Source of the DNA: Bradyrhizobium glycinis
Lineage (GTDB): Bacteria; Pseudomonadota; Alphaproteobacteria; Rhizobiales; Xanthobacteraceae
Length of the DNA stretch: 43,823 nucleotides
Direction of reading: 5' to 3'
NCBI RefSeq assembly: GCF_016031655.1
Contig: NZ_JACCHQ010000043.1
Location: 1-43,823 of the forward strand
Part shown: one piece after another, positions 24,255 through 32,766 of the stretch
Numbering within the stretch: the first letter of the stretch is position 1
Layout of the letters: every line of letters begins with the position of its first letter
Notes under the pieces: model-generated
Told to the model about the DNA's origin: nothing
The model's input: the letters and a program-made list of their open reading frames with translations, nothing else
Databases searched by the model: none
Made by a program: the position numbers and the translations under genes

Positions 24255-26039
24255 TCAAGCTGTGCTCAACGGCATAGCCAAAGCCCTTGCCAAAATCCCC
24301 GCCTCGATCGCCTTGATCTGCAGCGCGAGATATTTCGAGTTGATCCGGCATTGCGCGAGGCTCCCGGCGATGAACCAGAGGCCGGGCTGCTTGGTGCGCG
24401 CATACATGTTGCGCAGCTCGAAGCCGTCGCCAAAACCCCAGATCGGGCCGACGCGGTCGGCGATGCCATCGCCGAACAGCTTGCGCACCAGATATTCCTG
24501 CGGCTTGTAGCCGGTCGAGAGCACGATCAGGTGGGCGGCAATGATCGAGCCGTCCGTCATCCGCGCGCCCTCGGCAACGAAGCCTTCGATCTCGGAAAAC
24601 TGCCTGAGCTTGATCTTGCCCTCGACGATGAGGTTGGAGCAGCCGACGTTGAAATAATAGCCGCCGCCGCGGGTGAGATATTTGAACTGCCAGCCCGTTC
24701 CGGCCTCGCCGAAATCGAGCTTGAAGCCGATGCGCGAGAGGCCGTCGAGCAGCTCCTTGTCGAGCTGCTTCGACTGCTCGGTCAGCATCACATGCGTCTT
24801 CTTCGCGAGCGGCGTCGGCATCGAGGTCGCGATCAGGTCGTTGTCCTCGAGCGTGCCCTCGTTATAGGTCGCGTAGGCCAGCTGCGCCGACGGCTCGATA
24901 TTGGTGACCAGCGTCGGCGAACGCTGCACCAGCGTCACCTCGGCGCCGCTGGAATGAAGATCCTGCGCGATGTCGTGACCGCTGTTGCCGGTGCCGATGA
25001 CGATGGCGCGCTTGCCGGTCCAATTCTCACCGTCCTCGTAGCGGCTGGAATGCACCAGCGTGCCCTTGAAATTGTCGAGGGTCGCAATGTCCGGAATATT
25101 GGCGATGCCGCTGACGCCGGTCGCCATGATCACATGGCGCGGATGCATGGTGCGCTTCCCGTCGGCGCGCCGCAGCGTGACGGTCCAGTGGCCCTTGGCC
25201 TCATCATAAGAGCCGCCCTCGAACTCGGTGCCGGTCCAGAAGTTCAGCTCCATCGCATCGACATAGGCCTCGAACCAGTTGGCGAGCTTGTCCTTGGGGA
25301 TATAGACCGGCCAGTTCGGCGGAAACGGCATATAGGGCAGGTGATTGACCTGCACCTGGTTGTGCAAAGTCAGTGCGTGATAGCGCTTGCGCCAATTGTC
25401 GCCGATTCGCGTCTCGCGATCGACGATCAGGGTATCGACCTTAAGCTGCTTCAGCCGCGCAGCGATCGCGAGCCCGGCCTGGCCGCCGCCGACCACCAGC
25501 ACGGCCGGATCGCGATCGGCATAGGCGCGCGAAGCGTTGCGCTGGTCGAGCCAGTTCGGCCCGCGGAAGTCGCGCGAATAGGCCTGGCCGCGCGGGCGCG
25601 AGGTGCCGAGCTGTTCCTCGAAGCCTTTGAGCTCGTCGAGCGCTGTCAGCAGCGTCCATGCCTTCAGGCGGTCGCCGTCGGCAGCATCAGGCACGAGCCG
25701 CACGATGCCGCTGCCGCGACCGATCGCGGTCTCGAAGTGGAAGATCGCTTCGATGCAGTTGGTGCCGGCCCGCGTCACCCAGCGCGGCGGCGCGCGGTTC
25801 AGTGCGATCTTGAAATGGGTTGGCGCCGCCTTGGGCGCGCGCGCCGCCAACTCCTGCGTGATCGCGTCGCGGCCCGCGATTGTCTGCAGGTTCCAGCTCA
25901 GCGCCAGCACGTCGCGCCAGAAGCCGTCGCCGAGGAAGAGCGGGCCCAGCGTCGCGGGATCGGCTCTGCCCAGGATGCGCTCGAACTCGTCGAGCCAGGT
26001 CTGTGCGGCGATGGAAATATCCTGCGTCCGGTCCAGCAT
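24255..26039 (-). CDS. Flavin-dependent monooxygenase with NTF2-like N-domain
   Basis: A 594-residue enzyme. Residues 10-145 look like an NTF2/SnoaL-type cone (TWLDEFERILGRADPATLGP; WRDVLALSWNLQTIAGRDAI), followed by a class B flavoprotein monooxygenase. FAD Rossmann motif: VLVVGGGQAGLAIAARL; NADPH motif: AIVIGTGNSGHDIAQDL; and the fingerprint F-x-G-x3-H-x3-Y (FKGTLVHSSRY), which fits the FMO/YUCCA type rather than the Trp-ended Baeyer-Villiger type. It would insert one oxygen atom into an organic substrate using NADPH and O2. The start at 26039 follows GAGGT at 5 bases; ATG 26051 is an alternative. It lies 162 bases downstream of the acyl-CoA ligase. Confidence 0.88.
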   Translation of the reverse strand: MLDRTQDISIAAQTWLDEFERILGRADPATLGPLFLGDGFWRDVLALSWNLQTIAGRDAITQELAARAPKAAPTHFKIALNRAPPRWVTRAGTNCIEAIFHFETAIGRGSGIVRLVPDAADGDRLKAWTLLTALDELKGFEEQLGTSRPRGQAYSRDFRGPNWLDQRNASRAYADRDPAVLVVGGGQAGLAIAARLKQLKVDTLIVDRETRIGDNWRKRYHALTLHNQVQVNHLPYMPFPPNWPVYIPKDKLANWFEAYVDAMELNFWTGTEFEGGSYDEAKGHWTVTLRRADGKRTMHPRHVIMATGVSGIANIPDIATLDNFKGTLVHSSRYEDGENWTGKRAIVIGTGNSGHDIAQDLHSSGAEVTLVQRSPTLVTNIEPSAQLAYATYNEGTLEDNDLIATSMPTPLAKKTHVMLTEQSKQLDKELLDGLSRIGFKLDFGEAGTGWQFKYLTRGGGYYFNVGCSNLIVEGKIKLRQFSEIEGFVAEGARMTDGSIIAAHLIVLSTGYKPQEYLVRKLFGDGIADRVGPIWGFGDGFELRNMYARTKQPGLWFIAGSLAQCRINSKYLALQIKAIEAGILARALAMPLSTA

Positions 26040-26201
26040 GCGCGACCTCATGGCCGTCTTCGCGGCGTTTCCTCAGAGATCGAACGCTATACGGTTTCGC
26101 CGCCCGCCAAAAGCCGCGAACCCGGGCGAGGCCGGCATGCGGCCCTGCCCGGACGGAATATGGCCGGAATTCCACGCGTGCGGACGCGGCCGGAGAACGA
26201 C

Positions 26202-27740
26202 TTAAGTGCCGCCCGGCCTGCGGTCCGCCCAATACGGATCGCGCAGCTTGCGTTTGAAGATCTTTCCGGTTGCCTCGCGGGGCAGCGCATCCAGGAACTT
26301 GACCTCCTTCGGCACCTTGAAGTTGGCCAGACGCTCGCGCAAGAAAGCCTGCACCGCGGCGGCCGAGAGCTGCTCGGCCCTGTCGGGCTCGATGCAGGCG
26401 CACAGCCGCTCGCCATATTCCGCGTCCGGGATCCCGAACACGGCGCAATCGCGTACGCCGGGCATCGCGATCAATACGTTCTCGATCTCGGCGGGATAGA
26501 TGTTGACGCCGCCCGAAATCACCATGTCGCGCTTGCGGTCGCACAGGAACAGATAGCCGTCCTCGTCGAGATAGCCGACGTCGCCGACGCTGACGAGACC
26601 GTCGCGGCCGGCCTCGGCGCGCGCCTGCGCCTTGCCGTGATAGTCGAAATCCGGCACCGCGGTCTGGCGCATATAGATCTCGCCGACCTCATTGACATCG
26701 CAGAGGCTGCCGTCGTCGCGAAAGATCTTGACGATGCCGCCTTCGATGGCGCGGCCGACCGTGCCGGGCTTCTTCAGCGCCTCTTCGGCCGAGTGCCAGA
26801 CCGGGATGCCGGTCTCGGTCGAGCCGAAATATTCGTTGATGACCGGTCCCCACCATTCGATCATCGCCCGCTTCACCTCGGGCGGGCAGGGCGCCGCGCC
26901 ATGCACGACGAAGCGCAGCGACGACAGGTCGTAGCGCTGCCTGACCGTTTCGGGCAGGCGCAGCAGACGGACGAACATGGTCGGCACCATGTGGATATGC
27001 GTCACACGGTGGCGCTCGATCAGCGCCAGCAGCTCCTCGGCGTCGAAGCGCGGCTGAAGCACGATGGTGCAGCCGTTGCGGAAGGCCATCATGCCGTAGG
27101 AATGCGGTGCCGAGTGATACATCGGCCCGTTGATGAGCACGACTTGGCCCTCGCGCGACTTGATGCCGTAGGCGATCGCGCCGACCCGCTCGGAGGCGGC
27201 GGCCTGCTCCGGCTGCATTGGCATGCGGCGTACGCCCTTCGGCATGCCTGTTGTCCCCGACGTGTAGATCATCGCCGCGGCCCGGCGCGGCGGCTCCTGC
27301 ATGTCCGTGTGGCCGTCGCGCCAGCGGTCCCAATCGGTGAGGCCCGCCGGGACCTCGGTCAGCTCATAGGGAATGGCGAAGGTCGCCGCCAGCTCGGGCG
27401 GCGTCGCGACCACGAGCAGGTGGACATCCTCCGGAATGCCGCCGCGGATTTGCGGCAGCAGGTCGGCGTGGCAGATCAGGATTTTCGCGCCGCTGTCGGT
27501 CAGGATGTAGCGGACCTCCTCCGCCTTCAGGTGCCAGTTGATCGGCACCACAGGGCTGCCGAGCGCGGCCGAGGCCGCGACCACCTCGAACAAGGCGAAG
27601 TCGTTGCGCAGCATCATGGCAACCGGTGCGCCTTCGGCAAGGCCGAGGGCGCGAAGCCCGTTCGCCGCGCGTCTGATGCGCGCCTGGATCTCGTCATGGC
27701 CGATCCGGCGTTCGCCGCTGATGATCATGGTCTGTCCCAT
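26202..27740 (-). CDS. Acyl-CoA synthetase (AMP-binding)
   Basis: A 512-residue adenylate-forming enzyme. The P-loop is IYTSGTTGMPKGV, the A5 motif EYFGSTETG, A7 VGDVGYLDEDGYLFLCDRKR, the hinge DMVISGGVNIYPAEIE and the catalytic Lys REATGKIFKRKLR. It activates a carboxylic acid to the acyl-AMP and then the CoA thioester. The substrate cannot be read from the sequence; medium-chain or aromatic acids are typical of this short-form clade. It starts 10 bases after the binding-protein stop, so the two are cotranscribed. An ATG 12 bases inside with GGGA upstream is a possible alternative start. Confidence 0.9.
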   Translation of the reverse strand: MGQTMIISGERRIGHDEIQARIRRAANGLRALGLAEGAPVAMMLRNDFALFEVVAASAALGSPVVPINWHLKAEEVRYILTDSGAKILICHADLLPQIRGGIPEDVHLLVVATPPELAATFAIPYELTEVPAGLTDWDRWRDGHTDMQEPPRRAAAMIYTSGTTGMPKGVRRMPMQPEQAAASERVGAIAYGIKSREGQVVLINGPMYHSAPHSYGMMAFRNGCTIVLQPRFDAEELLALIERHRVTHIHMVPTMFVRLLRLPETVRQRYDLSSLRFVVHGAAPCPPEVKRAMIEWWGPVINEYFGSTETGIPVWHSAEEALKKPGTVGRAIEGGIVKIFRDDGSLCDVNEVGEIYMRQTAVPDFDYHGKAQARAEAGRDGLVSVGDVGYLDEDGYLFLCDRKRDMVISGGVNIYPAEIENVLIAMPGVRDCAVFGIPDAEYGERLCACIEPDRAEQLSAAAVQAFLRERLANFKVPKEVKFLDALPREATGKIFKRKLRDPYWADRRPGGT

Positions 27741-27750
27741 TCCGTTGGAG

Positions 27751-28935
27751 TCAGCGATCGTCCAGCACGTCGCCGAAGCCCACCCAGCTCTTGCCGTTGA
27801 AGCGCCGCAGCTGCAGCTGCTGGAACGGCAGATAGTCGTCGGGGCCCGTGCTGACGGAGATGCCGGGCAGCAGCAGCGGCAGCTTCACCTCTTTCAGCGA
27901 GGCGGCATGGCGCATGATGTTGTCGCGGCTGAAATCGTCCTTGCACGCCTTCAGCACGGTCATCAGCAGCGTCGCGTAATGGTAGCCGGCCGCATAGTTG
28001 GAGTTGGAGAGGTCCGCATTCGGCATGTACTGCTTCATGAAGGCGAAATACTCCTTCACGCCGGGATCGCTGGTCCATTGCGGATCCATCGTGTCCTTCT
28101 GGTTGCTCGACGAGATCAGGCCGACGGCGTTGTCGAGCCCGGCGGGCTCCAGGAACGAGATCGACGAGGCCGAGGTCGGCACGAAGAACAGCTCGGGCTT
28201 CCAGCCGAGTTCGGCGACGCCCTTGATCATCTGCGAGGTGAACTTGCCGAGCACGACGCCGAACAGCACGTCGGCGCCCGACGCCCTCAGGGTCGAGAGC
28301 TGGGAGCTGATCGTCGGCGCGCTGGTCTCGTAGGTCGCCTCCGCAACGATCATGCCGGCAGCCTTGTCGCCGAGCGCGCGCTTGAAGCCGGCGACATAGT
28401 CGCGGCCGAAATCGTCGTTCTGGGAGAGGATGGCGATCTTGGCGCCTGGCTTGGTGCGCAGCACGTGCTTGGCGTAGACCACGCCTTCGGATTCATAGGC
28501 GGCCATGCCGGGCATGGTCCATGGATATTTCTGCGGATCGGCCCATTTGGTGGCGCCCGACAGCACGAACAGCTGCGGCACCTTCTTGCCGTTGAGGTAG
28601 CGTTGCACGGCGCTATTGGTTGCGGTGCCGAGCGAGCCGAACATCATCAGCACCTCGTCCTGCTCGACGAGCTTGCGGGTCTGCTCGACTGTCTTCGGCG
28701 GCGAATAGGCGTCGTCCAGCGTGATGAACTTGACCTTGCGGCCGTTGATGCCGCCTTCGGCATTGATCTTCTCGAAGAAGGCTTCCTGCGTCCGGCCGAT
28801 CGCGCCGAAGCCGGAGGCCGGGCCGCTATAGGGCAGGGTCTGTCCGATGCGGATCTCGTCGCTGCCCTCGGCATGGGCGCCGCCGCCGGCGAACGCCAGC
28901 AGGCACAGGCCGATCAAAGCGGCTGCCAGCTTCAT
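27751..28935 (-). CDS. Branched-chain-type ABC substrate-binding protein
   Basis: A 394-residue periplasmic protein: signal peptide 1-22 (MKLAAALIGLCLLAFAGGGA, cleavage after AHA), then the Peripla_BP_6 fold with EIRIGQTLPYSGPASGFGAI and GINGRKVKFITLDDAYSPPK, the pattern of LivK-like proteins. Such proteins bind amino acids, aromatic acids or other carboxylates. No permease or ATPase of the Liv type is encoded nearby, so it is an orphan that must use a transporter elsewhere. GGGAGGA precedes the ATG. It sits between the NMO-like gene (49 bases upstream) and the acyl-CoA ligase (10 bases downstream). Confidence 0.9.
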   Translation of the reverse strand: MKLAAALIGLCLLAFAGGGAHAEGSDEIRIGQTLPYSGPASGFGAIGRTQEAFFEKINAEGGINGRKVKFITLDDAYSPPKTVEQTRKLVEQDEVLMMFGSLGTATNSAVQRYLNGKKVPQLFVLSGATKWADPQKYPWTMPGMAAYESEGVVYAKHVLRTKPGAKIAILSQNDDFGRDYVAGFKRALGDKAAGMIVAEATYETSAPTISSQLSTLRASGADVLFGVVLGKFTSQMIKGVAELGWKPELFFVPTSASSISFLEPAGLDNAVGLISSSNQKDTMDPQWTSDPGVKEYFAFMKQYMPNADLSNSNYAAGYHYATLLMTVLKACKDDFSRDNIMRHAASLKEVKLPLLLPGISVSTGPDDYLPFQQLQLRRFNGKSWVGFGDVLDDR

Positions 28936-28984
28936 GATGTCCTCCCGTTTGTTGCCAGTCCAATCCTGTCGTTGGACAACGTCG

Positions 28985-29959
28985 TCAGGCGCTGACGCGC
29001 ATCAGGAAATCCTGCCTCGCCTGATCGAATTCACGCTTCATGCGGTCGACGAGCTCCGCGACGGGCGGGACGTCGGTGATCTGGCCGATGCCCTGGCCCG
29101 ATCCCCAGATGTCGCGCCACGCCTTCGATTTCATGTTGCCGCCGGAGCCGAAATTCATCTTCGTTTTGTCTGCGACGGGGAGATTGTCCGGATCGAGGCC
29201 GGCGGCAGCGATCGACGGGCCGAGATAATTGCCGTGCACGCCGGTGAACAGGTTGGTGTAGACGACGTCGTGCGCGGCGTGCTGCGTCAGCGCCGATTTG
29301 TAGGCCTCGTCGGCGTTGGCTTCCTGCGTCGCGATGAAGCGCGTGCCCATATAGGCGAGGTCGGCGCCCAGCGTCAGCGCCGAGGCGATGCCATAGCCGT
29401 CGCTGATCGCGCCCGACAGCAGGACGGCGCCGCCGAACCATTGCTTGACCTCGCGCACCAGCGCGAAGGGCGACAGCGTGCCGGCGTGTCCGCCCGCACC
29501 GGCGCAGACCAGGATCAGGCCGTCGACGCCCTGCTCGGCCGCTTTGCGCGCGTGCTTGACGTTGATGACGTCGTGGAACACCAGCCCGCCATAGGAGTGT
29601 GCCGCCTCGACGATCTCCGCCGGCGGCCGCAGCGAGGTGATGATGATCGGCGCCTTGTGCTTGACGCAGGTCTCCATGTCCTTCATCAGCCGGTCATTGG
29701 AGGCGTGGCAGATTTGGTTGACGGCGTAGGGCGCGACCTTCTTGCCGGGATTGCGCGATTTGTATTCGCCGAGCTCGTCTTCGATCCGGCTCAGCCATTC
29801 GCCGAGCTTCTCGACCGGGCGGGCATTGAGCGCGGGAAAGGAGCCGACGACGCCCGCCTTGCACTGGGCGATCACCAACTCCGGGCCGGAGACGATGAAC
29901 AGCGGCGAGCCGACCACGGGCAGCTCGAGCGAATCCTTCAAGAGAGTGGGCAGTGCCAT
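28985..29959 (-). CDS. Nitronate monooxygenase-like FMN oxidoreductase
   Basis: A 324-residue TIM-barrel flavoprotein of the NMO/2-nitropropane dioxygenase family. FMN-binding features: GSPLFIVSGPELVIAQCKAG at the N-terminus, the barrel strand CAGAGGHAGTLSPFALV, where the family His (AGGHxG) sits, and LLSGAISDGYGIASALTLGA followed by DLAYMGTRFIATQEA. The class oxidises alkyl nitronates, and many members act on other substrates or have enoyl reductase activity. GGAGG is 5 bases before the ATG at 29959; the longer frame through the operator is rejected. It is the first gene of the leftward block and is divergent from the LysR gene. Confidence 0.88.
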   Translation of the reverse strand: MALPTLLKDSLELPVVGSPLFIVSGPELVIAQCKAGVVGSFPALNARPVEKLGEWLSRIEDELGEYKSRNPGKKVAPYAVNQICHASNDRLMKDMETCVKHKAPIIITSLRPPAEIVEAAHSYGGLVFHDVINVKHARKAAEQGVDGLILVCAGAGGHAGTLSPFALVREVKQWFGGAVLLSGAISDGYGIASALTLGADLAYMGTRFIATQEANADEAYKSALTQHAAHDVVYTNLFTGVHGNYLGPSIAAAGLDPDNLPVADKTKMNFGSGGNMKSKAWRDIWGSGQGIGQITDVPPVAELVDRMKREFDQARQDFLMRVSA

Positions 29960-30093
29960 CATGTCCTCCCGAAACGCGGTCCCGCCGGCTGGCGGATGAC
30001 GAGGCGTTTCCGTTTTGATTGTCGCGCGGGCGGATGGACCGCCCGGGGGCCGCGGATTTGATCCCATTATAAGGTTGGACGGCGCGGCCCGGC

Positions 30094-30109
30094 CGTTCAA
30101 TAATGAACG
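30094..30109. promoter_or_regulatory. Putative LysR operator 1
   Basis: A perfect palindrome CGTTCA-ATAA-TGAACG in the divergent gap. It shares the TTCA-N4-TGAA core with operator 2. Confidence 0.65.
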
Positions 30110-30115
30110 GACGAT

Positions 30116-30131
30116 CATTCAGGTATGAACA
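30116..30131. promoter_or_regulatory. Putative LysR operator 2
   Basis: CATTCA-GGTA-TGAACA, with the same TTCA-N4-TGAA core as operator 1. The two centres are 22 bases apart, about two helical turns. It ends 10 bases before the LysR start, which suits autorepression. Confidence 0.62.
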
Positions 30132-30141
30132 GGGCCGCCGA

Positions 30142-31029
30142 ATGGATTGGGACCTTTGCAAGACCTTCGTCGCGGTCGCCGATACCGGCAGCTTCACCGC
30201 CGCCGCCCGCCGCCTGCACACCAGTCATCCCACCGTCAGCCGCAAGATCGCGGCGCTGGAAGCCCAGCTCGGCACAAGATTGGTGGCGCGCGCCGCCGAC
30301 GGCCTGGCGCTGACCGCGGATGGACGGGCCTTGCGCGAGCACGCCGAGGCCATGGCGGCCGCAGCGCTGCGGGCCGAGACTGCAGTGGCGGCGGGTGGAC
30401 ACAAGGCGCGCGGCATCGTCAAGCTGTCGATCGGCGCGACGCTCGCCTCGCACTGGCTGATGCCGCGCCTGCCTGCCTTCCTGCGTGCGCACGATCATAT
30501 CCAGCTCGAGATCATCACCCATCCGTTTCCGGCGAGCGTGCGCCGGCGTGAGGCGGACGTGGTGCTGCGGCCGTTCGACAGTGGCGAGGAGAACCTGGTC
30601 GGCCGCAAGATCGGCCGTCTCGGCACCGGCTTCTATGCCTCGCGCGATTATGCCGCCGGGCGGCCCCTGCCCGAACGGCGCGGCGATTGGAAGGAGCACA
30701 GCGTCATCGGCTTCGCCGACCAGACGTCCAATGCGCAGCTTGCGCGCTGGAGCGACGTCGTCACGCGGCAGGCGAGGGTGGCGATGCGCTGCTCGTCCCA
30801 GGGGGACATGCTGGCGGCGGTCCGCGCCGGCATCGGAATCTCCGCGCTGTCGTGCTTCGTCGCCGAAGCCTATTCCGATCTCGTGCGCGTCGCCCCGCAG
30901 AAGCTCGCCAGCGTTGCGGATCTCTGGCTGCTGGCCCACCCCGACCTCGTCGAGCTGCCGGCGGTGCGCGCCGTGATCGAATTCGTCGCCGAATGCGCCC
31001 GGACCGACCGCGCGCGACTGCGCGGCTAG
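30142..31029 (+). CDS. LysR-family transcriptional regulator
   Basis: A 295-residue regulator. The winged helix-turn-helix is in residues 1-60 (DLCKTFVAVADTGSFTAAAR then RLHTSHPTVSRKIAALEAQL), the linker helix follows, and the effector-binding domain starts at about 88 (IVKLSIGATLASHWLMPRLP). The domain's closing motif (GIGISALSCFVAE) is typical. It is divergent from the NMO-like gene with two palindromes in the gap, and is therefore likely to control the 29959-23140 block in response to a pathway intermediate. The start at 30142 keeps the operators outside the gene; an ATG at 30103 lies within operator 1 and is rejected. Confidence 0.88.
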   Translation: MDWDLCKTFVAVADTGSFTAAARRLHTSHPTVSRKIAALEAQLGTRLVARAADGLALTADGRALREHAEAMAAAALRAETAVAAGGHKARGIVKLSIGATLASHWLMPRLPAFLRAHDHIQLEIITHPFPASVRRREADVVLRPFDSGEENLVGRKIGRLGTGFYASRDYAAGRPLPERRGDWKEHSVIGFADQTSNAQLARWSDVVTRQARVAMRCSSQGDMLAAVRAGIGISALSCFVAEAYSDLVRVAPQKLASVADLWLLAHPDLVELPAVRAVIEFVAECARTDRARLRG

Positions 31030-31679
31030 CCCGATGCCGCGAGCACGCCCTCGCGCTTCTTCACCGCGCGGTAATAGCTCCACCACAGATGCGCCGCCGC
31101 ACCGCGCAGCGGACGCCAGGGCTCGGCGATCGGCGCCATCTGCTTCTCCGTCGGCCGCGCCTTGAGGCTGAGCCCGATGCGGATGCCTTCCTGCACGGCG
31201 AGGTCGCCGGCCGGCCAGGCATCGCCGTGGCCGAGGCAGAACAAGAGGTAGAGGTCGGCCGTCCAGGGGCCGATGCCGGGCAGCGCGATCAGGGTGTGAT
31301 GCGCCGCGTCGGCATCCTCCTCCGCGAGCACGTCGAGGTTCAGCCGCTGCGCGGCGATCTCGCGGGCGAGATGCTTGAGGGTCTTGATCTTGGCGGCAGA
31401 GAGGCCGAGCCGCCCCAGCCGGTCGGCGCGGGCGCGGCGCACCGCGCCATGGTCGAACGGATCGAACGCCGCCGACAGCCGTCCCCAGATCGCCGCGGCA
31501 CTCGCGGTGGAGAGCTGCTGCCCGCAGACGATGTGCGCGAGCCCCGTAAACCCCGGCTCGCGCCGCCGCAACGCCGGCATGCCCGCGATCTCGAGCACGG
31601 GCTTGAGGCGCGGATCGCGCTTGATCAGCGCGTGAACGGCCTCTTCGAGATCGGACTGGGTTTCGAGGTGGATGGTCAT
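31026..31679 (-). CDS. DNA-3-methyladenine glycosylase (AlkA-like)
   Basis: A 217-residue HhH-GPD base-excision enzyme. The helix-hairpin-helix is ALPGIGPWTADLYLLF (about 133-148), and the catalytic Asp is in WPAGDLAVQEGI. The N-terminal helices (FTGLAHIVCGQQLSTASAAA) are typical of the AlkA/MAG class. It removes alkylated purines from DNA. The family usually has about 200-290 residues, so the size is normal for the short type lacking the AlkA N-domain. The start at 31679 avoids the palindromic repeat that an upstream frame crosses. It ends in a 4-base overlap with the LysR stop region on the other strand. Confidence 0.87.
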   Translation of the reverse strand: MTIHLETQSDLEEAVHALIKRDPRLKPVLEIAGMPALRRREPGFTGLAHIVCGQQLSTASAAAIWGRLSAAFDPFDHGAVRRARADRLGRLGLSAAKIKTLKHLAREIAAQRLNLDVLAEEDADAAHHTLIALPGIGPWTADLYLLFCLGHGDAWPAGDLAVQEGIRIGLSLKARPTEKQMAPIAEPWRPLRGAAAHLWWSYYRAVKKREGVLAASG

Positions 31680-31692
31680 GAAGGCCCTGCTC

Positions 31693-31778
31693 GTCATGCG
31701 CGGGCTTGACCCGCGCATCCATCTCCTATCGTAACAGAGTCTTGGAAGATGGATGGCCGGGTCAAGCCCGGCCATGAC
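31693..31778. repeat. Palindromic intergenic repeat
   Basis: Two 32-base arms (31693-31724 and 31747-31778), beginning GTCATGCGCGGGCTTGACC and ending GGGTCAAGCCCGGCCATGAC, are reverse complements apart from a few substitutions; each arm is itself partly palindromic. It fills the divergent gap between the glycosylase and gluQ genes. The GGGCTTGACCCGGCCATCCA type is a known high-copy repeat of Bradyrhizobium and relatives. Confidence 0.88.
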
Positions 31779-31795
31779 AAGTCTCGTGAGTATCC

Positions 31796-32665
31796 ATGCC
31801 ACCCGTTTTCCGATTCGCTCCGAGCCCGAACGGCTTCCTGCATCTCGGCCACGCCTATTCCGCGCTGCTCAACTTCGATCGCGCGAGAAAGACCGGCGGG
31901 CTTTTGTTGCTGCGGATCGAGGACATCGATGCGACGCGGTGCCGGCCGGACTATGAGACGGCGATCTACGAGGATCTCGCCTGGCTCGGGATTGCCTGGG
32001 AGACGCCAGTGCGGCGTCAATCCGAACATCTCGCCGATTATCGCGCTGCGCTGGAAAAGCTCTCTGCGCTCGGACTTGTCTATCCCGCCTTCGAAAGCCG
32101 CGCCGGGATCGCTAAGTTGGTGGCGGCGCGCGAGGCCCATGGGCCCTGGCCGCGTGATCCCGATGGCGCGCCGCTTTACCCCGGTGATGCCAAATCGCTG
32201 CCGGCTGACGAACGCACACGACTGATCGCCTCGGGCGCGCCCTATGCGCTGCGGCTCGACATGGCGGCCGCGTGCCGTCGCGTCGCCGGCCTGAGCTGGA
32301 ACGAGCTCGGCGAGGGGCCGGATGGCGGGGGCGGCATCGTCCCGGCGCGGCCCGAGGCCTGGGGCGACGTCATCCTGGCCCGCAAGGAGACGCCGACCAG
32401 CTACCATCTCTCGGTTGTCGTCGACGACGCGCTCCAGGGCGTCAGCGAGATCGTGCGGGGGCAGGACCTGTTTTACGCCACTTCGGTGCACCGCCTGCTC
32501 CAGGTCCTGCTCGGCCTGCCCGAGCCGGCCTATCGCCATCACCGGCTGATTCGCGATGAGGCGGGTCGGAAGCTGTCGAAATCGAGCCGCTCGACCGGTC
32601 TGCGCGAGTTGCGCGCGGCCGGCGTCACGCCTGCCACGATCCGCCGGCTGGTGGGATTAGGTTAA
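31796..32665 (+). CDS. gluQ: Glutamyl-Q tRNA(Asp) synthetase
   Basis: A 289-residue truncated GluRS-like enzyme. It keeps the class I signatures (FAPSPNGFLHLGHA, and KLSKS at about 258-262) but lacks the anticodon-binding domain, as expected for GluQRS. It attaches glutamate to the queuosine base at position 34 of tRNA-Asp. The zinc site of E. coli GluQ (CxC) is replaced here by AFE in LVYPAFESRAGI, so zinc binding is probably lost. The start at 31796 lies 18 bases after the repeat, with a weak GTGAG ribosome site. Confidence 0.9.
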   Translation: MPPVFRFAPSPNGFLHLGHAYSALLNFDRARKTGGLLLLRIEDIDATRCRPDYETAIYEDLAWLGIAWETPVRRQSEHLADYRAALEKLSALGLVYPAFESRAGIAKLVAAREAHGPWPRDPDGAPLYPGDAKSLPADERTRLIASGAPYALRLDMAAACRRVAGLSWNELGEGPDGGGGIVPARPEAWGDVILARKETPTSYHLSVVVDDALQGVSEIVRGQDLFYATSVHRLLQVLLGLPEPAYRHHRLIRDEAGRKLSKSSRSTGLRELRAAGVTPATIRRLVGLG

Positions 32666-32766
32666 GTTTCTCTGGGGGTTAGCGAAACGTCGCCGTGACT
32701 CCGGGCGTTGCTCCGTGCCATGCTTGGCCCGCGCGGGGTTCGAAGAGGGTACTTCGAAGGGGATTC

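Noticed and set aside
24351..27800. A 1149-codon open frame on the plus strand
   Set aside because: It runs antisense to the flavin monooxygenase and acyl-CoA ligase, both with full family motifs. Its translation is Arg/Ala/Asp-rich without any domain; it is a codon-bias shadow in GC-rich DNA.
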